Part shown: in pieces, positions 49,177 to 56,964 of the stretch
Position numbering within the stretch: position 1 is the first letter of the stretch
Layout of the letters: each line of letters begins with the position of its first letter
DNA from: Novosphingobium capsulatum NBRC 12533
Lineage (GTDB): Bacteria; Pseudomonadota; Alphaproteobacteria; Sphingomonadales; Sphingomonadaceae
Direction of reading: 5' to 3'
Assembly: GCF_001598375.1 (NCBI RefSeq)
Contig: NZ_BCYV01000015.1
Coordinates: 124,001 to 188,000 of the forward strand
DNA: 64,000 nt
Position numbers and translations under genes: made by a program
Notes under the pieces: generated by a model
What the model was told of the DNA's origin: nothing
Databases searched by the model: none
What the model saw: only the letters and a program-made list of their open reading frames with translations

Positions 49177-49731
49177 TCAATTTGCGGCCTTGTTGAACGT
49201 ATAGCTGAGCGTGATTTCCGGGATATCGCGCGTGTTCGCGTCATCCAACATAGCCGGGTCCACGTAGTAGACCACCGGCATGCGCACTTCCTGACCCGGC
49301 ATAAGCTTCTGATAATTGAAGCAAAAGCACTGAATCTTGTGGAAGTAGGAGCCGGTCTGCTCTGGCGTCACGTTGAACACCGCGCGGCCCACAATGGGCT
49401 GGTCGGAATTGTTGCGGGCGGTGAAGAAAGCGATCTTGCGCTCGCCGATTCGTCCGTCCTGGGTCACCTGCTCGGGCTTGAACGTCCACGGCAGGCCCGG
49501 CGCGACATTGGCATCGAAGCGGATGGTGATCGGGCGCAGCGTGGGCTTGACCTTGGCCGCCTGGGCCGCAGTGGCCCGCTGGGTCGTGCCGGCAAAGCCC
49601 GTGGCCTGGCAGAACATGCGATAGAGCGGCACGGCGGCATAGCCCATGCCCAGCATGCCCAAGGCCGCCGCGCCGGCGATGATCGCCACCTTGCGATTGG
49701 CCCGGGTGGTTTTGTCGATTGCCGCTGCCAC
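49177..49731 (-). CDS. ctaG: Cytochrome c oxidase assembly protein CtaG/Cox11
   Basis: 184 residues with one N-terminal membrane anchor (VAIIAGAAALGMLGMGYAAVPLYRMFCQATGFAGTTQ). The periplasmic domain carries the copper motif in YFHKIQCFCFNYQKLMPGQEVRMPVVYYVD (CFCF). It delivers copper to the CuB site of subunit I. It lies between the CoxF-like gene, 39 bases upstream, and coxC. Confidence 0.95.
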   Translation of the reverse strand: MAAAIDKTTRANRKVAIIAGAAALGMLGMGYAAVPLYRMFCQATGFAGTTQRATAAQAAKVKPTLRPITIRFDANVAPGLPWTFKPEQVTQDGRIGERKIAFFTARNNSDQPIVGRAVFNVTPEQTGSYFHKIQCFCFNYQKLMPGQEVRMPVVYYVDPAMLDDANTRDIPEITLSYTFNKAAN

Positions 49732-49770
49732 GCTTTCTCTCCCTTATCCGCCCGCCGGGCATTGTCCGGG

Positions 49771-49944
49771 TCAGGCGTGCTGTGCGCTTTCGTTGCGGTG
49801 TGCGGCCTGCACACCCAGTTTCACGACGGTGATGGCAAAAAACAGCACCACCAAAGCCCCCAGCACCAGTCCCAAAGCGCGGTTGCGTGCTTTCTGTCGC
49901 GCACGAAAGGCTTTCAGGTCAATATTTTCCGGCTTGTCGCCCAC
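49771..49944 (-). CDS. CoxF-like small membrane protein
   Basis: 57 residues from a GTG with AGAGGA six bases upstream: VGDKPENIDLKAFRARQKAR, then one membrane helix LGLVLGALVVLFFAITVVKLGV and a short tail. Its position between ctaB and ctaG, its length and its single helix match the CoxF family seen in alphaproteobacterial cox operons. The role is probably in oxidase assembly. Confidence 0.8.
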   Translation of the reverse strand: MGDKPENIDLKAFRARQKARNRALGLVLGALVVLFFAITVVKLGVQAAHRNESAQHA

Positions 49945-49960
49945 GTTGTTTCCTCTCCGC

Positions 49961-50878
49961 TCAGGCCCACCCCTGGAGCCCGGCAAACCGATCCAGCACC
50001 AGCGCGGCGAACAATGCAAACAGATAGAGCACCGAATAGCCGAACAGCCGCTTTTCCGGCTTCATCTTGTCATTGGCCACGCTGTCGCGCAGGCCCACCC
50101 GCATGGCCAGCACCAGGAAACCCAGGCCGAGCAGCGCCGCCGCCACGCCATAGACCAGCCCGGCGCCACCCAGCGCCCATGGCACCAGGCTCACGGGCAC
50201 GAGCACCAGGGTATAGAACAGGATCTGCCGGCGCGTCGCCTTTTCACCCGCCACCACCGGCAGCATCGGAATGCCGACCTTGGCGTAATCGGTCTGCACG
50301 AACAGGGCGAGTGCCCAGAAGTGCGGCGGCGTCCACAGGAAGATGATCAGGAACAGCACCACCGGCATCCAGGTGATGTGCCCGGTAACGGCCACCCACC
50401 CGATCAACGGCGGAAAGGCACCGGCCCCACCGCCGATCACGATGTTCTGCGGGGTGCGCGGCTTGAGCCACACGGTATAGACCCAGGCATAATAGAAGAT
50501 CGAGATCGCCAGGATCGCGGCCGCCAGCCAACCGATCGCCAAGCCCATGACCACCACCGATCCGCCCGACAGCGCAAAGCCGAAATCGCGTGCCGATTCG
50601 CGGTCCATCCGCCCGGCCGGCACGGGCCGCCGCGCGGTGCGCTTCATGCCCGCGTCGAGGTCCGCCTCCCACCACTGGTTGAGCGCGGCAGCGCCCCCGG
50701 CACCCACGGCAATGCACAGAATCGCCGCAAACCCCAGCACCGGATGAATCTCTCCCGGCGCGGCGAGCAGGCCGCACAGCCCGGTAAAGATCACCAGCGT
50801 CATCACGCGCGGCTTGGTCAGCGCAAAGAAATCACGCCAATCGGCGGGCATGCGCAGGGGAGTCGTCACTAGGTCCAT
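49961..50878 (-). CDS. ctaB: Heme O synthase (protoheme IX farnesyltransferase)
   Basis: 305 residues from [26 protein letters not shown]. UbiA-type prenyltransferase motifs are present: [27 protein letters not shown] (NxxxDxxxD-like), and [30 protein letters not shown]. It adds a farnesyl group to heme B for the oxidase. It is the first gene of the operon here; the genes for subunits I and II, often next to it, are absent. Confidence 0.93.
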   Translation of the reverse strand: MDLVTTPLRMPADWRDFFALTKPRVMTLVIFTGLCGLLAAPGEIHPVLGFAAILCIAVGAGGAAALNQWWEADLDAGMKRTARRPVPAGRMDRESARDFGFALSGGSVVVMGLAIGWLAAAILAISIFYYAWVYTVWLKPRTPQNIVIGGGAGAFPPLIGWVAVTGHITWMPVVLFLIIFLWTPPHFWALALFVQTDYAKVGIPMLPVVAGEKATRRQILFYTLVLVPVSLVPWALGGAGLVYGVAAALLGLGFLVLAMRVGLRDSVANDKMKPEKRLFGYSVLYLFALFAALVLDRFAGLQGWA

Positions 50879-51067
50879 CGTGACGCGGCTATAGCAGCCC
50901 GGGCCATGAGGGAAAGTGTTCAAGGACAGCGAGCGGCACGCGCGATCATCCCCGGCGATCACACCCGCCCTGTCGGGCAATGGAACCGGAGGGCGGCCCG
51001 ATCATTTGCCCGGTGTCACGGCATGGCCACCTCGATCCATGCCATCCCTTTTGCAGGAGCATGTTCC

Positions 51068-51637
51068 ATGGCCACTGCCACCGCCGCCAAGCCGGCCAAG
51101 TCTGACGCCAGCTTTACCGACACCGCCACCCTGCGTGCCCAGGCCCGCAAGCATATCGACCAGGGCCCGGTCACCCAGTCCTTCCCCAAGGACCGCGAGG
51201 TGATCATCGCCCAGCTGAACAAGTCGCTGGCCACCGAATGGGTCTGCGTGCTGCGCTATATGCGGCACTATTACACCGCCGATGGCCTGGTTTCGGAACC
51301 GATCAAGGCGCATTTTCTCGAGCACGCCAACGAAGAGCGCGCCCATGCCGACAAGCTGGCCGAACGCATCGTCCAGCTGGGTGGCGAACCCGATCTCGAT
51401 CCTGCCACGCTGACCCAGCGCAGCCATGCCGAATACCAGGTGGGCAAGACGCTCAAGGACATGGTCAAGGAAGACCTCATCGCCGAACGCATCGCGGTGG
51501 AAGCCTATCGCGAACTGATAGCCTATGTCGGCGATCGCGATCCCACCACGCGGATCATGCTGGAAGGCATTCTGGCGCAGGAAGAAAACCACGCCGACGA
51601 ATTCCGCGATCTGCTCGAAGGCTGGCAGGGGGAATAA
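51068..51637 (+). CDS. Ferritin-like/bacterioferritin-type protein
   Basis: 189 residues from ATG with AGGAG ten bases upstream. A four-helix bundle with metal ligands is visible: LNKSLATEWVCVLRYMRHYYTADG, HFLEHANEERAHADKLAERIVQLGGEPD, IAERIAVEAYRELIAYVGDRDPTTRIMLEGILAQEENHADEFRDLL. The ExxH pairs fit a di-iron site. It stores iron or protects from peroxide. A GGAAC-N16-CATT stretch at 50982-51006, one mismatch from the EcfG consensus, may be its promoter. Confidence 0.85.
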   Translation: MATATAAKPAKSDASFTDTATLRAQARKHIDQGPVTQSFPKDREVIIAQLNKSLATEWVCVLRYMRHYYTADGLVSEPIKAHFLEHANEERAHADKLAERIVQLGGEPDLDPATLTQRSHAEYQVGKTLKDMVKEDLIAERIAVEAYRELIAYVGDRDPTTRIMLEGILAQEENHADEFRDLLEGWQGE

Positions 51638-51665
51638 TCCCGCCGCCTTGCCCTTAATGTGTCGA

Positions 51666-52304
51666 TCAATGCCCGGCGGCGCAGTCCTGCGTCAGCCGGG
51701 CATGCAGTTTGGCAATCATCTGCTGCCGATCGGCCAGCGCAAGATCGGTGCGCTGCGCGACATAGCGCAGGAGGGCGTAGGCCTGGTGCGCGCGCCATTG
51801 CGCGTCTGCCACCCCACAACCCAGTTCCACGAACTGGTCCACCAGATAAGCCGTGCGCGCCGCGTCCACCGCGCCAACTGCGGCCCGTGCTGCCGCTGAT
51901 CGGCGTGCCCAGCCCATGATTGCCAGTTCCAGATCGGCCGCCAGCGCCGCCGCACCGGAATGAAACGGCAGTTCCATCAATCGCTTGATCCGCAGCGCGA
52001 CGTCGGGCTCGTCACGCATCAGCCGCTCTTGCACCATCAGCGTCGATCGTGCCTGCCATTCCTCCAGAACGGCTGCCAGCAGCGCATTGCGGTCCTTGAA
52101 ATGCCAGTAAAAGCTGCCCTTCGACGCCTTGAGGTCGATCGCCAGCTTTTCCACGCGCACCTGCTCGACGCTGCTGTCGGCCATCACCCGGATCGCCGCC
52201 GCGATCCAGTCGGCGCGGCCCAGGCGCTTGCTGTGCGCCAATGGCGCGGCCGCTGCTGGCGCTGCGACGGGATCGGACGCTGGATTGGACGGGGACGACG
52301 TCAT
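51666..52304 (-). CDS. TetR family transcriptional regulator
   Basis: 212 residues from MTSSPSNPAS. A disordered start (about 25 residues) is followed by the TetR helix-turn-helix: RADWIAAAIRVMADSSVEQVRVEKLAIDLKASKGSFYWHFKDRNALLAAVLEEW. The C-terminal ligand domain has no enzymatic motif. It is divergent from the acyl-CoA dehydrogenase, and an operator-like dyad lies in the 100-base gap, so it probably represses that gene and perhaps itself. The ligand would be an acyl-CoA by analogy. Confidence 0.85.
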   Translation of the reverse strand: MTSSPSNPASDPVAAPAAAAPLAHSKRLGRADWIAAAIRVMADSSVEQVRVEKLAIDLKASKGSFYWHFKDRNALLAAVLEEWQARSTLMVQERLMRDEPDVALRIKRLMELPFHSGAAALAADLELAIMGWARRSAAARAAVGAVDAARTAYLVDQFVELGCGVADAQWRAHQAYALLRYVAQRTDLALADRQQMIAKLHARLTQDCAAGH

Positions 52305-52349
52305 GCCATGCGGCTTAGGCGCCTTGCCATGCCCCGTCCAGAACCGGCC

Positions 52350-52387
52350 TTGACCCAGGTCCGTCCTCAAACCATACGGTAGCGTAT
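52350..52387 (+). promoter_or_regulatory. Promoter and TetR operator candidate upstream of acyl-CoA dehydrogenase
   Basis: TTGACC (52350-52355) is followed after 17 bases by CATACG (52373-52378). The dyad ATACG-GTAG-CGTAT (52374-52387) overlaps the -10 position. The start codon is at 52405 with GAGAGGA just upstream. A regulator bound at the dyad would block transcription. Confidence 0.5.
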
Positions 52388-52404
52388 AGAGAGAGGAACC
52401 CAAG

Positions 52405-54099
52405 ATGTCCTACGCCGATGCCGCCGGCACGATCGTCGCCCAAATCCTGGCCCTGCCCGAATTCGTGCGGGTGCAGGCGCTATTTCCCGATGCCGGGTTG
52501 GACGAAGCGATGCTGCTCGACATCGTCGGCGCGGCCGGTGACCTTGCCGAAGGCGTGATCGAGCCGTTCAACGCCCAGGCCGATCAGGTTGGCTGCCGCC
52601 TGGAACAGGGCCGCGTGCGCTTGGCACCAGGCCATCATGACGCCTGGCAGGCCTTTGTTGCCGTTGGCTGGACCACGATAGAAGGCGCGCCACAGTGGGG
52701 CGGCGCGGGTCTGCCGATGCTTGTGCACAGTGCGTGCGAGGAACTGCTCAACCGCGCCTCACCCGCCTTCGGCATGCTGCCCACGCCGATGCGCTGCGCG
52801 ACAAAGGTGATCGAACGCTATGCCGACCCGGCGCTGTGCGCCGAATGGGCGCCGCGCCTGGTCGATGGCAGTTGGGCCGCGACGATCTGCATTTCCGAGC
52901 CCGACGCCGGGTCGGACGTGCCGCGACTGCGCACTGCCGCAGTGCCCCATGCCGATGGCACCTGGCGGATTACGGGTGAAAAGATCTGGATCAGCTTTGG
53001 CGATCACGACCTTACCCCGCGCATCGCCCACATGGTGCTGGCGCGCACGCCAGAGGGGGCGCATGGTCCGGCAGGCCTCAGCCTGTTTCTGGTGCCATCC
53101 GATATCGCGGGCCAACGCAATGCCGTGGTGGTGCGGCGCATCGAGGAAAAGCTTGGCCTGCACGGCTCGCCCACCTGTGCCCTGGGGTTCGAGGCCGCGA
53201 CGGGCCACCTGATCGGCACACCGGGACGCGGCCTCGCCCAGCTTTTCACAATGATCATCGGCATGCGGCTGTCGGTCGGCAGCCAAGGGGCGGGCCTGTC
53301 GGGTGCCGCAGCCAGTCTCGCCTGGCGCTATGCTGCAGAGCGGCGGCAGGGCGGCAGGGCAGATGCCCCGCCAGTCACGATCGACCAGCACGGCGATGTC
53401 CAGCGCATGCTGCTGGGCCTGGCGGCGCGCGCCGAAGTCACACGGGGGCTCGTGCTGACCGCGTCAGCCGTGGCAGACCTTCAGGCCCACGAAGACGATG
53501 ACGCAGCCCGCACCGAAGCGGGACTGCTGCTGGCCTGGCTGCTGCCGATCACCAAGAATTTTGCGGCCGAGGCAGCGAGCCTGTGCGCCAACGATGCCAT
53601 CCAGGTTCTCGGCGGCGCCGGCTATACCCGCGAATGGCCAGCCGAGCGCTATCTGCGCGATGCCCGCGTTCTGGCGATCTACGAAGGCACCAGCGGCATG
53701 CAGGCGCTCGACCTCGCCCTGCGCCGCGTGCTCGGCGATCAAGGCCGCGCCTATCGCGCCTTCCTGGCAAAGGCCCGCGGTGATGCGGACCGGCTCGGCA
53801 ATGCCACCCTGCGGGCGCTGCTCGACATGCTCGAGCAGGCCGCATCGAGCCTCGACAAGCCGACGGCAACGGTCGTCGCCTATCCGTTCCTGCAACTGGC
53901 ATCCCTGGCCACGACGGGATGGATCGCCACCCGGCTGGCGGCACTGTCGGGCAGCCCGGTGCACGATCACCTCGCCGCGCTGGGCCGCCATTGGCTGCTG
54001 CTGGCGCAGGCGCAGGCATTGGCCGAAGCGGCGCTCACATCCCACGGGCAAGCCTTGGTGGCGGCGTTCGATGATGTCGATCGCGGCTATCTGGGCTGA
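52405..54099 (+). CDS. Acyl-CoA dehydrogenase
   Basis: 564 residues, longer than the classical about 380-residue form because of N- and C-terminal helical additions. FAD and substrate motifs: ICISEPDAGSDVPRLRTAA, ITGEKIWISFGDHD, EEKLGLHGSPTCALGFEAA, and the C-terminal IQVLGGAGYTREWPAERYLRDARVLAIYEGTSGMQALDLALR with the base glutamate in YEGTSG. It oxidises an acyl-CoA at the alpha-beta position; chain length is unknown. Probably controlled by the divergent TetR regulator. Confidence 0.9.
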   Translation: MSYADAAGTIVAQILALPEFVRVQALFPDAGLDEAMLLDIVGAAGDLAEGVIEPFNAQADQVGCRLEQGRVRLAPGHHDAWQAFVAVGWTTIEGAPQWGGAGLPMLVHSACEELLNRASPAFGMLPTPMRCATKVIERYADPALCAEWAPRLVDGSWAATICISEPDAGSDVPRLRTAAVPHADGTWRITGEKIWISFGDHDLTPRIAHMVLARTPEGAHGPAGLSLFLVPSDIAGQRNAVVVRRIEEKLGLHGSPTCALGFEAATGHLIGTPGRGLAQLFTMIIGMRLSVGSQGAGLSGAAASLAWRYAAERRQGGRADAPPVTIDQHGDVQRMLLGLAARAEVTRGLVLTASAVADLQAHEDDDAARTEAGLLLAWLLPITKNFAAEAASLCANDAIQVLGGAGYTREWPAERYLRDARVLAIYEGTSGMQALDLALRRVLGDQGRAYRAFLAKARGDADRLGNATLRALLDMLEQAASSLDKPTATVVAYPFLQLASLATTGWIATRLAALSGSPVHDHLAALGRHWLLLAQAQALAEAALTSHGQALVAAFDDVDRGYLG

Positions 54100-54104
54100 A
54101 CGTG

Positions 54105-54136
54105 AAAAAGCCCCACGCCGTTGTTCGGCTGGGGCT
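54105..54136 (-). terminator. Intrinsic terminator of the LuxR-type gene
   Basis: The stem AGCCCCA/TGGGGCT (54109-54115 with 54130-54136) has an inner GCCG/CGGC pair and a TTGTT loop. On the minus strand TTTTTC follows. On the plus strand, after the acyl-CoA dehydrogenase, no T-run is present. Confidence 0.7.
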
Positions 54137-54288
54137 GTTGTGTCGTGATGTTGAGCGATGGTTGAGGGCAGGATTTGCCTGAGCGGCATCGACATACATC
54201 AGATGCGCTGCCGGCGATTTCGCCTTTTCCCGCTCCCTTGCTGCCGCACGCCCCGAAACCTGCTGCGGAAAACGTGTTGGGCGAAAAC

Positions 54289-54546
54289 CTACTGGGCGAG
54301 GATCGACTGGGCGGCGATCGCCACCTGGGTGCGGTTGCGCACGTTGAGCTTGCGCATCAGCGCGGTCATATGGGCCTTCACGGTCTTTTCCGCGATGCCC
54401 AGGTCATAGGCGATCTGTTTGTTGAGCTGGCCCGAGCGCACGCCCTGCATCACTTTGAACTGGGTAGGGGTCAGGCGGACGGCGGGTGCCTCTGACAGGC
54501 GCTGCGCCGGCTGGTTCGGAACACTGGCAGGGGCAAAGTCGGTCAC
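54289..54546 (-). CDS. LuxR-type helix-turn-helix regulator, DNA-binding domain only
   Basis: 85 residues from GTG with GGGAGAG upstream. After a 24-residue disordered start comes LTPTQFKVMQGVRSGQLNKQIAYDLGIAEKTVKAHMTALMRKLNVRNRTQVAIAA, the GerE/LuxR DNA-binding helix set. There is no receiver, PAS or autoinducer domain. It may act alone, as small GerE-like regulators do. It is divergent from the gntP permease gene, with a strong dyad in the gap. Confidence 0.88.
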   Translation of the reverse strand: MTDFAPASVPNQPAQRLSEAPAVRLTPTQFKVMQGVRSGQLNKQIAYDLGIAEKTVKAHMTALMRKLNVRNRTQVAIAAQSILAQ

Positions 54547-54619
54547 CGTTGTCTCTCCCTATCGCCTACCGTTGCGGCATCTACCGTGCGTCCATGCTCG
54601 GATCGGCATGGCGAAATCC

Positions 54620-54647
54620 AATATCAGTTAGACAGATTTCTGATATT
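54620..54647. promoter_or_regulatory. 28-bp dyad between the LuxR-type gene and gntP
   Basis: A perfect inverted repeat AATATCAG-N12-CTGATATT in an AT-rich stretch, 73 bases upstream of the LuxR-type start. It is a good candidate for a regulator site, possibly for the LuxR-type protein itself. Confidence 0.5.
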
Positions 54648-54679
54648 ATGCCGGAGTTATCCCGTCAATACACGATTTA

Positions 54680-54711
54680 TTGCTGAAATCGGCGCGCACC
54701 TGTTATACAAC
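54680..54711 (+). promoter_or_regulatory. gntP promoter with GTNNNAC operator candidate
   Basis: TTGCTG (54680-54685) is spaced 18 bases from TATACA (54704-54709). The sequence CTGTTATACAA (54700-54710) has the GT-N3-AC core of FadR-subfamily operators and overlaps the -10. The regulator encoded at 56191 belongs to that subfamily. Confidence 0.45.
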
Positions 54712-54832
54712 TTTTCGCAGAACAAGCGCAGGCAGGCAGCGCCATGGCGCGAGAGGAGAGCAGGATGGGCCATCACGGATCTGGGCAAGGCAGGTCGGGG
54801 CGAATCACCACCACCCGGACGGCGGCAGCGCG

Positions 54833-56176
54833 ATGAGCGACGATCTGCGCCTGGTCCTGGCCGCGCTGCTCGGCATTGGCCTCGCCATCGCCCTGATCGT
54901 GCGCGGGCGGTTCCATCCCTTTCTCGCCCTGCTCTGCGGCGCCTTTGCCGTGGGCATCGCGGTCGGCATGCCCGTCGCCGAAACCGCCAAAGCCGTGCAG
55001 AAAGGCGCCGGCGACGTGCTGGGCGGCACCGGCCTCGTCGTGGCGCTGGGCCTCTCGCTCGGTGCCATGCTGCAACTGTCGGACGGGGCGGGCGTGCTGG
55101 CCCGCATGGCGCTGCACCATGGCCGGCCGGCAGCGGCCCCTTGGCTGAGCATGGCGGTCGCGCTGCTGATCGGCCTGCCGCTGTTCTTCGAAACCGGTGT
55201 GGTGCTGCTGCTACCGATCGCGGCGGCGGCAGCCGCAGCGATGACCGGGCCGGCTGATGCGGGCACCACACGCCTGCGCCTGCTCCTCCCGGCCTTGGCA
55301 GGCCTCTCCACCCTGCATGCCCTGGTGCCGCCCCATCCCGGCCCGCTGCTGGCCGTGGACGCACTGCACGCCAGCCTGCCGCGCACGATGCTCTATGGCC
55401 TGCTGATCGGCGTGCCCACCGCGATCGTGGCTGGCCCGCTGTTCGCGCTGTGGATCGCGCGCCGGGTTCGGCCCGATGCCCCGGTGATGACGCCGGCCGC
55501 GCCAATCGTCACCGCGCCCGGCGTGGGTCGCGCCCTCCTGTGCGTGCTGCTGCCAGTGGTGCTGATCGCCGCCGGGCAGATCGCCGCTGTGGCGCCGCCA
55601 GCCCTGGCCCCGCATCTTGCCTGGCTCGGCCTCGCGAGCAATCCGGTGCTTGCGCTGGTGCTCGCCAATCTCGTCGCGCTGCCGCTGCTGTTCGGCTGCG
55701 GGTTCAGCGCCCCGGCGATCCAGGGCGCGATCTGGAAGGAAGCGATGGCCCCGGCCGGAGCGATCATCCTGGCGATCGGCGCGGGCGGCGCGCTCAAGCA
55801 GGTGCTGGTCTCAGCCGGCCTGGCCGATTTCCTGGCCCATCTCGCCGCTCACGGCGGCATTCCCGCGCTGCCGATGGCCTGGGCCGTGGCGGTGTGCATC
55901 CGCCTGGCCACCGGATCGGCCACGGTCGCCACGATCACTGCCGCCGGCATCATGCCTGGGGTAGTCGCCGCCACCGGCGCCTCGCCGGAATTGACCGTGC
56001 TTGCCATCGGCGCTGGCTCGGTGTTCTTCTCCCACGTCAACGATCCGGGGTTCTGGCTGGTGCGCAGCTATCTCGGCACCAGCACGCCCGACACGTTCCG
56101 CACCTGGTCGGTGCTGGAAACGCTGATTTCGGTGGTAGGCCTGGTGCTGGTGCTGGCCGCCGGATGGATCGTCTGA
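54833..56176 (+). CDS. GntP-family permease (gluconate:H+ symporter type)
   Basis: 447 residues, about 12-14 membrane helices. GntP-family hallmarks: GDVLGGTGLVVALGLSLGAMLQLSDGAGVLA, ALLIGLPLFFETGVVLLLPIAAAAA, LHALVPPHPGPLLAVDALHA, and VCIRLATGSATVATITAAGIMPGVVA, then FFSHVNDPGFWLVRSYLG. It imports gluconate or a related sugar acid with protons. The neighbouring gluconokinase supports gluconate. It is followed after 14 bases by the regulator gene. Confidence 0.9.
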   Translation: MSDDLRLVLAALLGIGLAIALIVRGRFHPFLALLCGAFAVGIAVGMPVAETAKAVQKGAGDVLGGTGLVVALGLSLGAMLQLSDGAGVLARMALHHGRPAAAPWLSMAVALLIGLPLFFETGVVLLLPIAAAAAAAMTGPADAGTTRLRLLLPALAGLSTLHALVPPHPGPLLAVDALHASLPRTMLYGLLIGVPTAIVAGPLFALWIARRVRPDAPVMTPAAPIVTAPGVGRALLCVLLPVVLIAAGQIAAVAPPALAPHLAWLGLASNPVLALVLANLVALPLLFGCGFSAPAIQGAIWKEAMAPAGAIILAIGAGGALKQVLVSAGLADFLAHLAAHGGIPALPMAWAVAVCIRLATGSATVATITAAGIMPGVVAATGASPELTVLAIGAGSVFFSHVNDPGFWLVRSYLGTSTPDTFRTWSVLETLISVVGLVLVLAAGWIV

Positions 56177-56190
56177 AGAAGGGGAGGACC

Positions 56191-56868
56191 ATGCACGAGG
56201 AACGCCTGGCCGATCGCGCCTATGCCGGGATCGTCGAACTGATCAACACCGACGATCTCCAGATCGGCGACCGCCTGCCCTCCGAAACGCGCCTGGCGGA
56301 AATGTTCGGCATGTCGCGCACCGTGGTGCGCGAGGCGCTGGTCCGCCTCGCCTCCGACGGCTTTACCGAAGCGCGGCGCGGCGCCGGCTCGTTCGTCAAG
56401 CGGCGTCCGTCCGAACGGCTGGGCAGCCATCTGCCGATGCAGAACCTTGCCGCCACCATGGGCAGCTATGAAGTGCGCCTGGTGCTCGAGGCAGAAGCTG
56501 CACGCCTGGCCGCGCAGCGCCGCTCGGCCGAACAGATGCTGGTGATCGAGCGCGCGATGGACGCGCTGCGCGCCGCCCTGCAAGCGAGTGGCCCGGCCCA
56601 TGTGGAAGACATGGAACTGCACCGCGCCATTTTCGAAGCGACCGCCAACCCGATCTTCGTCTCCAGCTTCGATCACATGCATGACGAGATCGACCGCATC
56701 CTGCGCGCCGGGGTCGATATCTCGCGCTCCCGCCCCCCCGCCGCGATCAACGCCATGATTGAGGAACACGAACTGGTCGTCGACGCGATCCGCGCCCAGG
56801 ATGGCGATGCCGCCGCGCTCGCGATGCGCTGGCACCTGTGGCAGGGGCGCAAGCGGCTGATGCCCTGA
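56191..56868 (+). CDS. GntR family regulator, FadR subfamily
   Basis: 225 residues from ATG with GGGGAGG four bases upstream. The winged helix is DRAYAGIVELINTDDLQIGDRLPSETRLAEMFGMSRTVVREALVRLASDGFTEARRGAGSFVKR. The C-terminal FCD helical domain has VRLVLEAEAARLAAQRRS, MELHRAIFEATANPIF and EEHELVVDAIRAQDGDAAALAMRWHL, with histidines that usually bind metal and a carboxylate effector. It likely controls this sugar-acid locus and lies directly after the permease gene. Confidence 0.88.
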   Translation: MHEERLADRAYAGIVELINTDDLQIGDRLPSETRLAEMFGMSRTVVREALVRLASDGFTEARRGAGSFVKRRPSERLGSHLPMQNLAATMGSYEVRLVLEAEAARLAAQRRSAEQMLVIERAMDALRAALQASGPAHVEDMELHRAIFEATANPIFVSSFDHMHDEIDRILRAGVDISRSRPPAAINAMIEEHELVVDAIRAQDGDAAALAMRWHLWQGRKRLMP

Positions 56869-56886
56869 GCGCCTGAAATTCCACAC

Positions 56887-56910
56887 AGTTAAGACTATGG
56901 TCGCGCCTGC
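56887..56910 (+). promoter_or_regulatory. Shared 24-bp motif, copy 1
   Basis: A 24-bp block (core GAC-TATGGTCGCG) 54 bases before the secreted beta-helix gene. It matches copy 2 at 60687-60710 at 20 of 24 positions without gaps. Confidence 0.5.
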
Positions 56911-56964
56911 CCCGGCGCGCGCCAGCCGCTATCCCGGCCGGATCGGGTGAGGAGAGGAAACGTG

